Made by a program: the position numbers and the translations under genes
Source: Acidobacteriaceae bacterium
GTDB lineage: Bacteria; Acidobacteriota; Terriglobia; Terriglobales; Acidobacteriaceae
Reading direction: 5' to 3'
NCBI GenBank assembly: GCA_027311125.1
Contig: DAICZO010000327.1
Location: 1-5,494, forward strand
DNA length: 5,494 nt
The notes under the pieces: generated by a model
What the model was told of the DNA's origin: nothing
Database searches by the model: none
The model's input: only the letters and a program-made list of their open reading frames with translations
Shown: positions 1-5,494 of the stretch, piece by piece
How the letters are laid out: the number at the start of each line of letters is the position of its first letter
Position numbering within the stretch: position 1 is the stretch's first letter

Positions 1-1191
1 TGGGACGACTACGTGGGCGAAGGGCAGCTCGATCCCTCCCGCAACGGCGCGACACACGACCTGACGCGTGGTTTTCTGCGCAAGAACTTCTGGGTGATGG
101 AGACGCAGCCGGGCAGTGTTAACTGGGCGAAGATCAACAACGCGCTGGATAAGGGCGAGGTGCGCGCGATGGCATGGCACGATGTAGGACACGGTGCCGA
201 TGCGGTGAGCTACTGGCAGTGGCGCAGCGCGCTGAACGGCCAGGAGGAGTACCACGGCACGCTGGTGGGCGCCGAGGGTACGCGCGTACCGTTGTATACG
301 GAAGTGGCACAGTTGGGTCAGGAGTTTGCCAAGGCTGGCCCCGTGCTGGCTGGAACCAGCGTCAAGTCGGACGTCGCTATTCTGCACTCCTACGACAGCC
401 GCTGGGCCATCAACTGGCAGCGCCACAACGCCAACTTTGATCCAGTGGATGAGATCGTCAGCTACTACAAGCCGCTGCGCGATCTTGCCCAGTCGATCGA
501 TATCGTCAACCCGTCGGTTTCGCTGAGCCAGTACAAGCTGGTGGTGGCGCCGGGACTGAACGTGCTCTCCGACGCTGAGGCGAAGAACCTGATGGCGTAC
601 GTCGAGCAGGGCGGGAACCTGGTGCTGGGCCAGCGCACGGGGATGAAGGACGTCGACAACGGACTGCAGACGGCGCGCCAACCGGGCCCGCTGGTTCCGC
701 TGCTGGGCGGCCGCGTGGAACAGTACTACGCCCTGACCGCCCCGGTTGCGGTCTCTGGCGCATGGGGTACGGGCACCAGCAAAGAGTGGGCCGAGTTGCT
801 GAGCGCCAAGGATGCCGATACCAAGGTGCTGATGCGGTATGGCAAGAGCAATGGCTGGCTGGACAATCAGCCTGCAGCCATCACCCGCAAGGTGGGCAAA
901 GGCAGCATCACCTACATCGGTGCGTGGCTGGATACGGACAGCATGGCCAAGGCGGCCAAGTGGATGACCGAGATGAGCGGAGTGAAGGCCAAGTTTGGCG
1001 AAGTTCCCGCAGGAGTCGACGTCTACCCGCGCGAGGGCGATCATGGCAAGGTCTTCATCCTGGTCAACTTCTCCAACCAGGAGCAGACCATCACCACGCC
1101 CAGCGCCATGCAGGACGTACTCAACGGCGGCTCGGTGCATTCGGTGAAGCTGCCCCGGTATGGTGTTGCCGTGCTCTCTGCAACACGCTAG
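1..1191 (+). CDS. GH42 family beta-galactosidase, 3' part (5' end outside window)
   Basis: The reading frame is open from base 1 and ends at TAG 1189-1191, giving 396 visible residues. A GH42 enzyme is normally about 650-700 residues, so roughly the C-terminal 60% is present. The GTG at 13 is an internal Val codon, not a start. Visible residues 1-4 (WDDY), then HDLTRG and FWVMETQPGSVNW, match the end of the GH42 (beta/alpha)8 barrel. In this family the Glu of the METQPG motif (codon 100-102, visible residue 34) is the catalytic nucleophile. The acid/base Glu would lie in the missing part. From about visible residue 120 (VKSDVAILHSYDSRWA) to about 250 is the Rossmann-like trimerisation domain. 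The last 60 or so residues (KVFILVNFSN ... LPRYGVAVL) form the small C-terminal beta domain. Family knowledge: these retaining enzymes hydrolyse terminal beta-galactosides from oligosaccharides or plant polymers. The exact substrate and cell location cannot be read here, since the signal-peptide region is missing. It converges with the minus-strand operon. Confidence 0.93.
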   Translation, partial: WDDYVGEGQLDPSRNGATHDLTRGFLRKNFWVMETQPGSVNWAKINNALDKGEVRAMAWHDVGHGADAVSYWQWRSALNGQEEYHGTLVGAEGTRVPLYTEVAQLGQEFAKAGPVLAGTSVKSDVAILHSYDSRWAINWQRHNANFDPVDEIVSYYKPLRDLAQSIDIVNPSVSLSQYKLVVAPGLNVLSDAEAKNLMAYVEQGGNLVLGQRTGMKDVDNGLQTARQPGPLVPLLGGRVEQYYALTAPVAVSGAWGTGTSKEWAELLSAKDADTKVLMRYGKSNGWLDNQPAAITRKVGKGSITYIGAWLDTDSMAKAAKWMTEMSGVKAKFGEVPAGVDVYPREGDHGKVFILVNFSNQEQTITTPSAMQDVLNGGSVHSVKLPRYGVAVLSATR

Positions 1192-1209
1192 AAAGCCTGT
1201 GCCACATGC

Positions 1210-1240
1210 AACGAGGGAAGCCACAGCGGCTTCCCTCGTT
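1210..1240 (+). terminator. Probable rho-independent terminator of the GH42 gene
   Basis: A perfect 13-bp inverted repeat (1210-1222 with 1228-1240) encloses a 5-base loop, ACAGC, 19 bases after the GH42 stop. It is followed by a short, interrupted T-run (TTTGCGTTT). The tract is weaker than a textbook one, but the stem is long and GC-rich. The hairpin sits between two convergent genes (stops at 1191 and 1261), so it may also stop minus-strand transcripts. On that strand no T-run follows, so its action there is less certain. Confidence 0.75.
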
Positions 1241-1260
1241 TGCGTTTGGGCTTACAGACG

Positions 1261-2484
1261 TTACGCCAGTAGCTTGAGCACCTGATGCATGTCCATGGGG
1301 GAGTCGGAGCTGGTTCCGCGCGGGAGTCCCGGGCCGATCACCACCGCCTCCTGATGGCCTTCAAACCAGGCCAGAAAGCGAATCTGATCTGCGCCCGGCA
1401 AGCGCGTCATATTGAGCCAGGTGTAGTACGCGCCCATGTCCGCATCCACCAGTGAGCCTCGCGGATCGGGTGCGGCGGCTTTGGCTCCGCTCAACATCGC
1501 GTTCATCGGCTGCATCTCCTGCCGCGGTGCGTAGCGCGACAGAACCGTCTCCGGCTGCGCACGCCGCAGGCACTCGCGGGCCGCCCACTGGACGAACGTC
1601 GTCGCAAAGATCTGGGTGCCAGAGCCCTCGGTCAGCAACGACAACTGGAAGTGATTTAGGACTGATTCATCTGGAGGCGCACCCGCCTTGCTGACCAGGC
1701 CGACATCCTCGGGCTTCATCTGCGCCAAGAGGCTGCGTAGCGCCTCTGGCCCCATGCCGCCGGATTGGATGAGTTGCTGGGTCCGGTTCAGCAGCATGGT
1801 TCGCGTCTGCGCCAGCCCGTCGTAGGAGACCTGGGTAAGGCCACTCGATGCGAGCGCAGTTCCACCGTCGATGTACCAGTGAGCGAAGCTGCGCGCAGCC
1901 TGCGGATCGTCACTGGCTCGCTTGGCTGCAGCCTCCATCAGGATTTGCAGACCGCTCTCTGGCTTCACCCTGGTGAGATGAACGCCTTGCGGACGTAGTT
2001 TGCGAAACAGCGGGTAGTCTGCCTGTGCGACACCTTGCCCAGCCACCACAATACCCAATCGGGGCATGGAGGGCGGAGGCGACGGCATTACCTCCGAGAG
2101 GTATGCGGCGTAGCTGTCTGCAATGCGCTTGAAGTCCTCCATCTGATGGGTGCTCCAGAGCCACGCGGTCAGTTGCTCCATGAAGCCGGATGGATTTGTA
2201 ACCCATTTGGTTCGCTCTAAATCCGAGTTGAGGCGCAGGCCTGCGAACCCTTGCATCCGCTGGGTCAGCTCTGTAGCTGTCATGGCTCCGAGGTGCGTCA
2301 ATTGACCGTCTACCTGTCGGCGCTCTGCCGGGAAGCGCCAGTCGTACGCGATCACCTCGCGCAGCAGGATTCCCGCGAAGGCCAGCGGGAGTTGCTGCAG
2401 CAGGGCAAGATGTGCGGTCGCCACCTGCTGGGCCTGCGGAGGATAGCTCGCAAAATCCGTGGTCTTGAGTTGTGCAGGGAGCAT
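1261..2484 (-). CDS. Conserved-looking protein of unknown family, last gene of the operon
   Basis: This gene encodes 407 residues, from ATG at 2484-2482 to TAA at 1263-1261. The start is well supported: GGAGGT at 2499-2494 stands 9 bases upstream, and the ATG comes 2 bases after the stop of the preceding gene. I do not recognise the family. There is no signal peptide, Tat motif or convincing membrane segment; a short hydrophobic stretch (about 32-46) is broken by Arg and Glu. Residues 14-133 look helical with several Trp (WRF, ERTKW, LTAWLW). After a Pro-rich linker (PSPPPSMP, about 134-141), a strand-like segment (RLGIVVAGQG, 142-151) could begin an alpha/beta domain. Other recognisable pieces are AHWYIDGG (201-208), a segment with VQWAARECLRR in the C-terminal third, and a C-terminal FLAWFEGHQEAVVIGPGL (370-387) followed by PRGTSSD. 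Tight coupling to the Tat-exported gene suggests a shared pathway, but a cytoplasmic or co-exported product cannot be told apart. It could be a partner or maturation factor; this is a guess. Confidence 0.85.
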   Translation of the reverse strand: MLPAQLKTTDFASYPPQAQQVATAHLALLQQLPLAFAGILLREVIAYDWRFPAERRQVDGQLTHLGAMTATELTQRMQGFAGLRLNSDLERTKWVTNPSGFMEQLTAWLWSTHQMEDFKRIADSYAAYLSEVMPSPPPSMPRLGIVVAGQGVAQADYPLFRKLRPQGVHLTRVKPESGLQILMEAAAKRASDDPQAARSFAHWYIDGGTALASSGLTQVSYDGLAQTRTMLLNRTQQLIQSGGMGPEALRSLLAQMKPEDVGLVSKAGAPPDESVLNHFQLSLLTEGSGTQIFATTFVQWAARECLRRAQPETVLSRYAPRQEMQPMNAMLSGAKAAAPDPRGSLVDADMGAYYTWLNMTRLPGADQIRFLAWFEGHQEAVVIGPGLPRGTSSDSPMDMHQVLKLLA

Positions 2485-2486
2485 GA

Positions 2487-3617
2487 CTAGAGCACCTCCC
2501 GCAACGGTTGGCCCTTGGCCAGTTTGGGTGAAAAGCCTAGCAGCGAGCCTAGCGTTGGCACGAGGTCGAGCGAGTCCACTGGCCGGTCTACGACTACGTT
2601 TTGGCGCACTCCAGGCCCCATGACCATCATCCATGTGGTCCGCGATAGAGCATCGCCGGTGCGGTGGTGCTGGAAGCCGTTACCACCGGGGTTGAGGTCC
2701 GAGTCGCGGCCAAAGTCGGGCAGAATAAACATCGTGGTTCGGCCCTTGTACTCCGGATTCGTCTCAATCGCCTGCCATATCTCCGCGCACAGGCGGTCGG
2801 AGCGGCGAATGCCGTCGATGTACAACGAGTATGCGCCAGAGTGGGCGATATCGATGTCGTGCAGGGTGATCCAGAGCAGGCTGGGTGCCTGTTGCTGCAT
2901 CAGTTGCCGAGCGATGAATACGGATAGTTCGTCCGGACTGGCAAGGCTCTGCGCGTGGCTTCTAAAGTCGTCCAGCGAGAGCTTGAGGATCTCAGCGGTC
3001 TTGTGGATGTCCTCTGCCTGCGTCTGGGGTGTTGGTGTCGAGGTGGGCGATTCGTAGTTATCGCGCAGCAAGTGTTCGTAGTCGATGCCTGAGCGACCAC
3101 CCATGGCCGCAGTAAGTAACTGTTTTGGTAACAAAACCTGCGCCCCGTAGTTGGGGCCATACAGGTGGTTATCGCTGCATCCGATCTTGTTGAAGCCGTT
3201 GCTGGGTGCGACCACCCAGGTGTCCTGGGCCGGGCGCTTCAAGTCCTTGCGAAAGTACTCGAAGACGGTCGGGCTTTGCGGCGGCGTCAGCGCGAAGTTA
3301 TTCAGAGTCTCATAGGCGCCGGTAGCCAGCGATGCAGTAGCGACGTAGTGGCCGAGAATTCCGTGGTTGATGACCTGGGTGAAAAAGGTGCTCTGTGGAA
3401 TCAGTTCGGTCAGCATCCGTGGGATGTTCTCCTGACCGTCCGGGGCGAAGGTCTCCTCATCGCGCGCGCCGCCGCCAAACGTTACCACCACGGCCTTCTG
3501 GCCGCGTGGCCGATTCAGCGCACGGAGCGGGCTGAAGCCGAACATTGCACTGCTGGCGGCTGTACCTGCGGCCGCACGCAGAAACTCGCGGCGGTCCCAG
3601 CCCTGCTTCGCTGCCAT
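2487..3617 (-). CDS. Tat-exported alkaline phosphatase superfamily (sulfatase/DUF1501-like) protein
   Basis: The product is 376 residues with the ATG at 3617. Residues 8-14 (DRREFLR), followed by AAAGTAASSAMF, form a twin-arginine signal, so it is probably exported folded with its metals. The fold is indicated by a first strand with a Gly-rich turn (VVVTFGGGARDEETF, 43-57), then HYVATASLATG (90-100), a central WITLHDIDIAHSGAY (249-263), then FILPDFGRDSD (297-307), FQHHRTGD (315-322) and a sulfatase-like end, DSLDLVPTLGSLLGF (348-362). Asp254/256, His259, Asp301 and His317/318 are plausible metal ligands. In typical sulfatases an Asp follows the first strand; here it is GGG, so phosphatase or sulfatase activity is not assured. 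The ATG at 3617 lacks a good ribosome site (only AGG directly abutting it). An in-frame TTG at 3638 overlaps the TPR stop as TTGA and would add seven residues. It starts 17 bases after the TPR gene and ends 2 bases before the next. Confidence 0.85.
   Translation of the reverse strand: MAAKQGWDRREFLRAAAGTAASSAMFGFSPLRALNRPRGQKAVVVTFGGGARDEETFAPDGQENIPRMLTELIPQSTFFTQVINHGILGHYVATASLATGAYETLNNFALTPPQSPTVFEYFRKDLKRPAQDTWVVAPSNGFNKIGCSDNHLYGPNYGAQVLLPKQLLTAAMGGRSGIDYEHLLRDNYESPTSTPTPQTQAEDIHKTAEILKLSLDDFRSHAQSLASPDELSVFIARQLMQQQAPSLLWITLHDIDIAHSGAYSLYIDGIRRSDRLCAEIWQAIETNPEYKGRTTMFILPDFGRDSDLNPGGNGFQHHRTGDALSRTTWMMVMGPGVRQNVVVDRPVDSLDLVPTLGSLLGFSPKLAKGQPLREVL
2494..2499 (-). promoter_or_regulatory. 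Strong Shine-Dalgarno site deciding the start at 2484
   Basis: The minus strand reads GGAGGT here, 9 bases before the ATG at 2484. The site lies inside the last codons of the upstream phosphatase-fold gene, whose TAG is at 2489-2487. It rules out the longer open frame that runs back to 2634 across the upstream gene. It is the best ribosome-binding site of the three operon genes. Confidence 0.85.
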
Positions 3618-3634
3618 CCTGTGCAGCGTTGCAT

Positions 3635-5077
3635 TCAATTGGTCTTGAGTAGAAATGTCACGACCTCCTGCATCCTGGCATTCAGGTTGTCTTTCTCCTG
3701 CTGGCTGTACTGTTGCTGCAGGGCCATCTGTTGCTGCGCCTGCTCGCGCATGCCCAGATGGGAGTAGGCCCGCGAGAGCCGATAGTGCGCCTCCGGATAG
3801 GCAGGGCGCAAGGCAATGGCCTTCTCCAGCACCACGGCGCTTTGCTTCCATTGCGAACGCTGCTGCTCCAGCACTCCAAGCTGATAGTACGCCTGTGCGA
3901 GCTTGGGGTCGGCTGCGATGGCCTGGTTGAGAAACTGCTCAACCTTGGCGGTGTCCTGCTCTGCCGCGGGACGATGCAGGATGCCGGTGGCCGCGTAGAG
4001 TGCGGCCCTTGCGTTGTCCGGATGCCGCCGCGCGAACTCCTCCAACCCATTGCAGTCTGCGCTTTCGCCCTCGGCGATGAGGCTGCAACTGCGCCCCAGC
4101 AGGTCTGCGTAGAGCGCGTTGTCGGGGTCGCTGGCCAGTAGCGGCGCGAGGGCTTGCACCGCCGCCGGATACTTACTGTTGCCATAGAGCGCGATGCCAG
4201 CGGCCACCTTGAAGCGGGTGGCCGCCGGGTAGCGGGAGGCACCGTAGTTTGCAATCTGCAAAGCCTCGTCCCAGGTCCAGTGTCGTAAAAACTCTACCGT
4301 CAAGGTGTACAAGTTAGCCTCGCTGGGGTTCATCTGCGCGGCCGCCTGGTAGTGCAACACCGCTTCTTTGAAGTGCCCCAGTTTTTCCTCGACATCGCCT
4401 GCCAGCGCGTGAGCCTGGTCGGTCATGGCCGCTGCAGGAATCTTTGCCAACACGGTGCCAGACTGCTCCGTAGAGCCAGCGGTGAAGAGCGCCAGCGCCC
4501 AGTTGTACCGCAGCGTCCAGTCCTCCGGAGCGGCTGCACTGGCAATCGCAAATGCCTTGGCGGCTGCCGCGGGCTGGTTGGCCTGCATCAAGGCCTGGCC
4601 CAGATTCGATTGGGTTGCGCCGTTCTTTGGCTCCAGTACGGCTGCCTTTTGCAACTCGCGAACCGCGTCCGCTGTTCGGTTGAGCTTCAAGTATGCTGCG
4701 CCGAGATTTGCATGGGCGATTGCCTGCCGCGGGGCGATTGCGCAGGCGTGTTCCAGATAGGGTAGCGCCTGGGTCTCAGCGCCGGACTCGACATACAGGC
4801 TGCCCAGCGCCTCGTTGGCTTCGTAGCTGCCGGGATAGCGTCGGGCAAGGTCGCGCAATACGGGTTCGGCTGCCTTCGCGTTGCCCTGATCGTAGGCATC
4901 GAGGGCGGTCTGCAGCGCCTTGCGGTCCGCAGCCGTCATGTGCGGCGCACTGCTCGCGGAAGGAGGCTGTGCAGGGAGGGTACGGACAGATGCGGCGACC
5001 AGCCAACACCCCAGCACCACCATCACGACCTGTGTCCTGAGAGTTTTGCGGCGTGCGGTGGTCAATAGAGAATTCAT
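3635..5077 (-). CDS. Exported tetratricopeptide-repeat (TPR) protein
   Basis: This gene encodes 480 residues, from ATG at 5077 to TGA at 3637-3635. The N-terminus is basic (ARRKTLR, 8-14), then hydrophobic (VVMVVLGCWLVAASV, 17-31), then TLPAQP. This is a Sec signal peptide cleaved near Ala36, or an uncleaved anchor, so the protein is probably periplasmic. From about residue 51 to 460 there are roughly nine to eleven TPR-like helical pairs. The clearest are at 51-84, 85-118, 119-152 (AHANLGAAYLKLNR), 153-186 (NLGQALMQANQ), one around GDVEEKLGHFKEAVLHY, and two near the end (AYYQLGVLEQQRSQW, AHYRLSRAYSHLG). The tail is Gln-rich (QQQMALQQQYSQQE) and probably helical. TPR arrays are protein-binding scaffolds; no enzymatic motif is visible. 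An in-frame ATG at 5116 is rejected because it lies inside a terminator hairpin. The ribosome site is weak: AGG (5089-5087), 9 bases upstream across a T6 run. Confidence 0.93.
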   Translation of the reverse strand: MNSLLTTARRKTLRTQVVMVVLGCWLVAASVRTLPAQPPSASSAPHMTAADRKALQTALDAYDQGNAKAAEPVLRDLARRYPGSYEANEALGSLYVESGAETQALPYLEHACAIAPRQAIAHANLGAAYLKLNRTADAVRELQKAAVLEPKNGATQSNLGQALMQANQPAAAAKAFAIASAAAPEDWTLRYNWALALFTAGSTEQSGTVLAKIPAAAMTDQAHALAGDVEEKLGHFKEAVLHYQAAAQMNPSEANLYTLTVEFLRHWTWDEALQIANYGASRYPAATRFKVAAGIALYGNSKYPAAVQALAPLLASDPDNALYADLLGRSCSLIAEGESADCNGLEEFARRHPDNARAALYAATGILHRPAAEQDTAKVEQFLNQAIAADPKLAQAYYQLGVLEQQRSQWKQSAVVLEKAIALRPAYPEAHYRLSRAYSHLGMREQAQQQMALQQQYSQQEKDNLNARMQEVVTFLLKTN

Positions 5078-5080
5078 CTT

Positions 5081-5121
5081 AAAAAACCTGGCGGATGCAC
5101 CCAGCTTCGAGTGCATCCGCC
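5081..5121 (-). terminator. Rho-independent terminator after the TonB receptor gene
   Basis: On the minus strand a perfect 11-bp stem (5121-5111 with 5100-5090) encloses a 10-base loop, followed by AGG and then TTTTTT (5086-5081). It starts 15 bases after the receptor stop at 5137. The T-run ends only 3 bases before the ATG of the TPR gene. It therefore acts both as the receptor terminator and as the leader of the next gene. Either transcripts of the downstream operon must read through it, or they begin close to it. Confidence 0.88.
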
Positions 5122-5125
5122 TTGG

Positions 5126-5154
5126 AGTGTACCGCCCTAGAACGTGTACTTCAA
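5126..5154 (-). promoter_or_regulatory. Possible sigma70-type promoter for the three-gene operon
   Basis: On the minus strand TTGAAG (5154-5149) and TACACT (5131-5126) are separated by exactly 17 bases. Each hexamer matches 4 of 6 consensus positions. It lies over the last codons and stop of the receptor gene. Transcription would begin near 5120-5118, inside the first arm of the terminator stem, leaving a slightly shortened 5' hairpin on the mRNA. Such matches arise by chance, so this is a weak call. Confidence 0.3.
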
Positions 5155-5494
5155 CGAGAACTGGAAGAACCGCGAATCAGGCGTGTTGGCCTGGAAGAAG
5201 CGGGCTCCAGTAATCTGTCCACCGTTGGCGGAGATACCCGAGTTGCTGGGATCGCCGTAGGCGGGAGTGTTCAGCAGGTTGAAGACATCGGCCCGGAACA
5301 TGAGGTTCTGTTCGCGGAAGGTTGGGAACGTCTTGAACAACGACATGTCAACCCGAACATAGCCTGGGCCATAGATCTGACCGCGGGGGCTGCCCACATA
5401 AGGCTTCGCCGCTGACCCTGTGACCGTGTTTGGAATCAACTGACCGTTGACCGAATCAGCGTACGTCTTGGTGGTGTAGCCCAGATTGTCTGCC
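5137..5494 (-). CDS. Oar-like TonB-dependent outer membrane receptor, C-terminal end (5' part outside window)
   Basis: The frame is open from the right edge (first full codon at 5493) to TAG at 5139-5137, giving 118 visible residues. Homologues are about 1,000-1,200 residues, so only the last barrel strands are seen. The signature is GPGYVRVDMSLFKTF (visible residues 42-56), REQNLMFRADVFNLLNTPAYGDP and the final FFQFSLKYTF. This pattern, ending in an aromatic beta-signal for the BAM machinery, is typical of acidobacterial receptors that carry an N-terminal carboxypeptidase-regulatory-like domain (not visible here). These proteins are assumed to import or bind large ligands such as oligosaccharides or peptides using TonB energy; the ligand is unknown. 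A TTG at 5439 is internal, not a start. The gene precedes the TPR operon on the same strand, separated from it by a terminator. Confidence 0.9.
   Translation of the reverse strand, partial: ADNLGYTTKTYADSVNGQLIPNTVTGSAAKPYVGSPRGQIYGPGYVRVDMSLFKTFPTFREQNLMFRADVFNLLNTPAYGDPSNSGISANGGQITGARFFQANTPDSRFFQFSLKYTF

Noticed and set aside
762..1277. 171-codon plus-strand open frame overlapping the GH42 gene end
   Set aside because: It lies in another frame of a clear GH42 domain, has a Gln/Arg/His-rich composition typical of a shadow frame in GC-rich DNA, and runs through the terminator.
2485..2634. 50-codon upstream extension of the last operon gene to 2634
   Set aside because: It overlaps the conserved C-terminus of the upstream gene, and the GGAGGT site clearly points to the ATG at 2484.
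2515..3057. 180-codon plus-strand open frame
   Set aside because: It is antisense to the conserved core (metal-ligand motifs) of the alkaline-phosphatase-like gene; no ribosome site or family is visible.
3660..3760. CAG/CAA-rich tract as a DNA tandem repeat
   Set aside because: The codons are irregular and encode the Gln-rich helical tail of the TPR protein; no exact repeat unit is maintained.
3165..3767. 200-codon plus-strand open frame opposite the phosphatase-fold and TPR genes
   Set aside because: It is antisense to two well-supported genes, shows no domain, and has a Cys-rich tail derived from the Gln-rich TPR tail read backwards.
4997..5030. Lipoprotein box (VLGC) in the TPR signal sequence
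   Set aside because: The hydrophobic stretch continues for seven residues beyond the Cys and only seven precede it, so the geometry fits a Sec signal or anchor rather than a lipobox.
5078..5116. Upstream in-frame ATG (5116) for the TPR gene
   Set aside because: The extra 13 codons lie inside the terminator stem-loop and T-run, and the ATG at 5077 gives a normal signal peptide.
5137..5439. A separate 100-residue protein starting at TTG 5439
   Set aside because: The frame stays open to the window edge with receptor-like sequence, and the residues are the barrel end of a large TonB-dependent receptor.

Overview
The window looks like chromosomal DNA of a GC-rich Gram-negative soil bacterium, most probably an acidobacterium of the Terriglobia type (Granulicella / Edaphobacter / Terriglobus relatives). 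That placement is an inference. It rests on the C-terminus of an Oar-like TonB-dependent receptor at the right edge, of a kind strongly expanded in Acidobacteriota, next to a TPR protein, a Tat-exported phosphatase/sulfatase-fold protein and a GH42 glycosidase. I see no tRNA, rRNA, CRISPR array, insertion sequence or phage gene.

Layout. Bases 1-1191 (+) hold the 3' part of a GH42 beta-galactosidase gene; its 5' end lies outside the window. A 69-base convergent gap (1192-1260) contains a perfect 13-bp hairpin, probably a terminator. Everything to the right is on the minus strand and is read right to left. First comes the 3' end of the receptor gene (5137-5494, cut by the window edge), then a hairpin-plus-T6 terminator (5081-5121). 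Three tightly packed genes follow: an exported TPR protein (3635-5077), a Tat-signal alkaline-phosphatase-superfamily protein (2487-3617) and a protein of unknown family (1261-2484). The gaps between these three are 17 and 2 bases, so they almost certainly form one transcription unit. No stretch longer than 300 bases lacks a gene.

How the genes may work together. The receptor would bring a ligand across the outer membrane. The TPR protein would act as an exported scaffold. The phosphatase-fold protein would be exported folded through Tat. The last gene has no recognisable export signal and is the least understood part. The GH42 enzyme points to galactoside breakdown nearby, but it converges on the operon and need not be co-regulated. 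The most interesting local feature is the junction between receptor and operon: the receptor terminator's T-tract ends 3 bases before the TPR start codon, and a weak promoter-like sequence overlaps the receptor stop region. The three-gene unit may be a conserved but uncharacterised module; nothing in the sequence alone proves a function.
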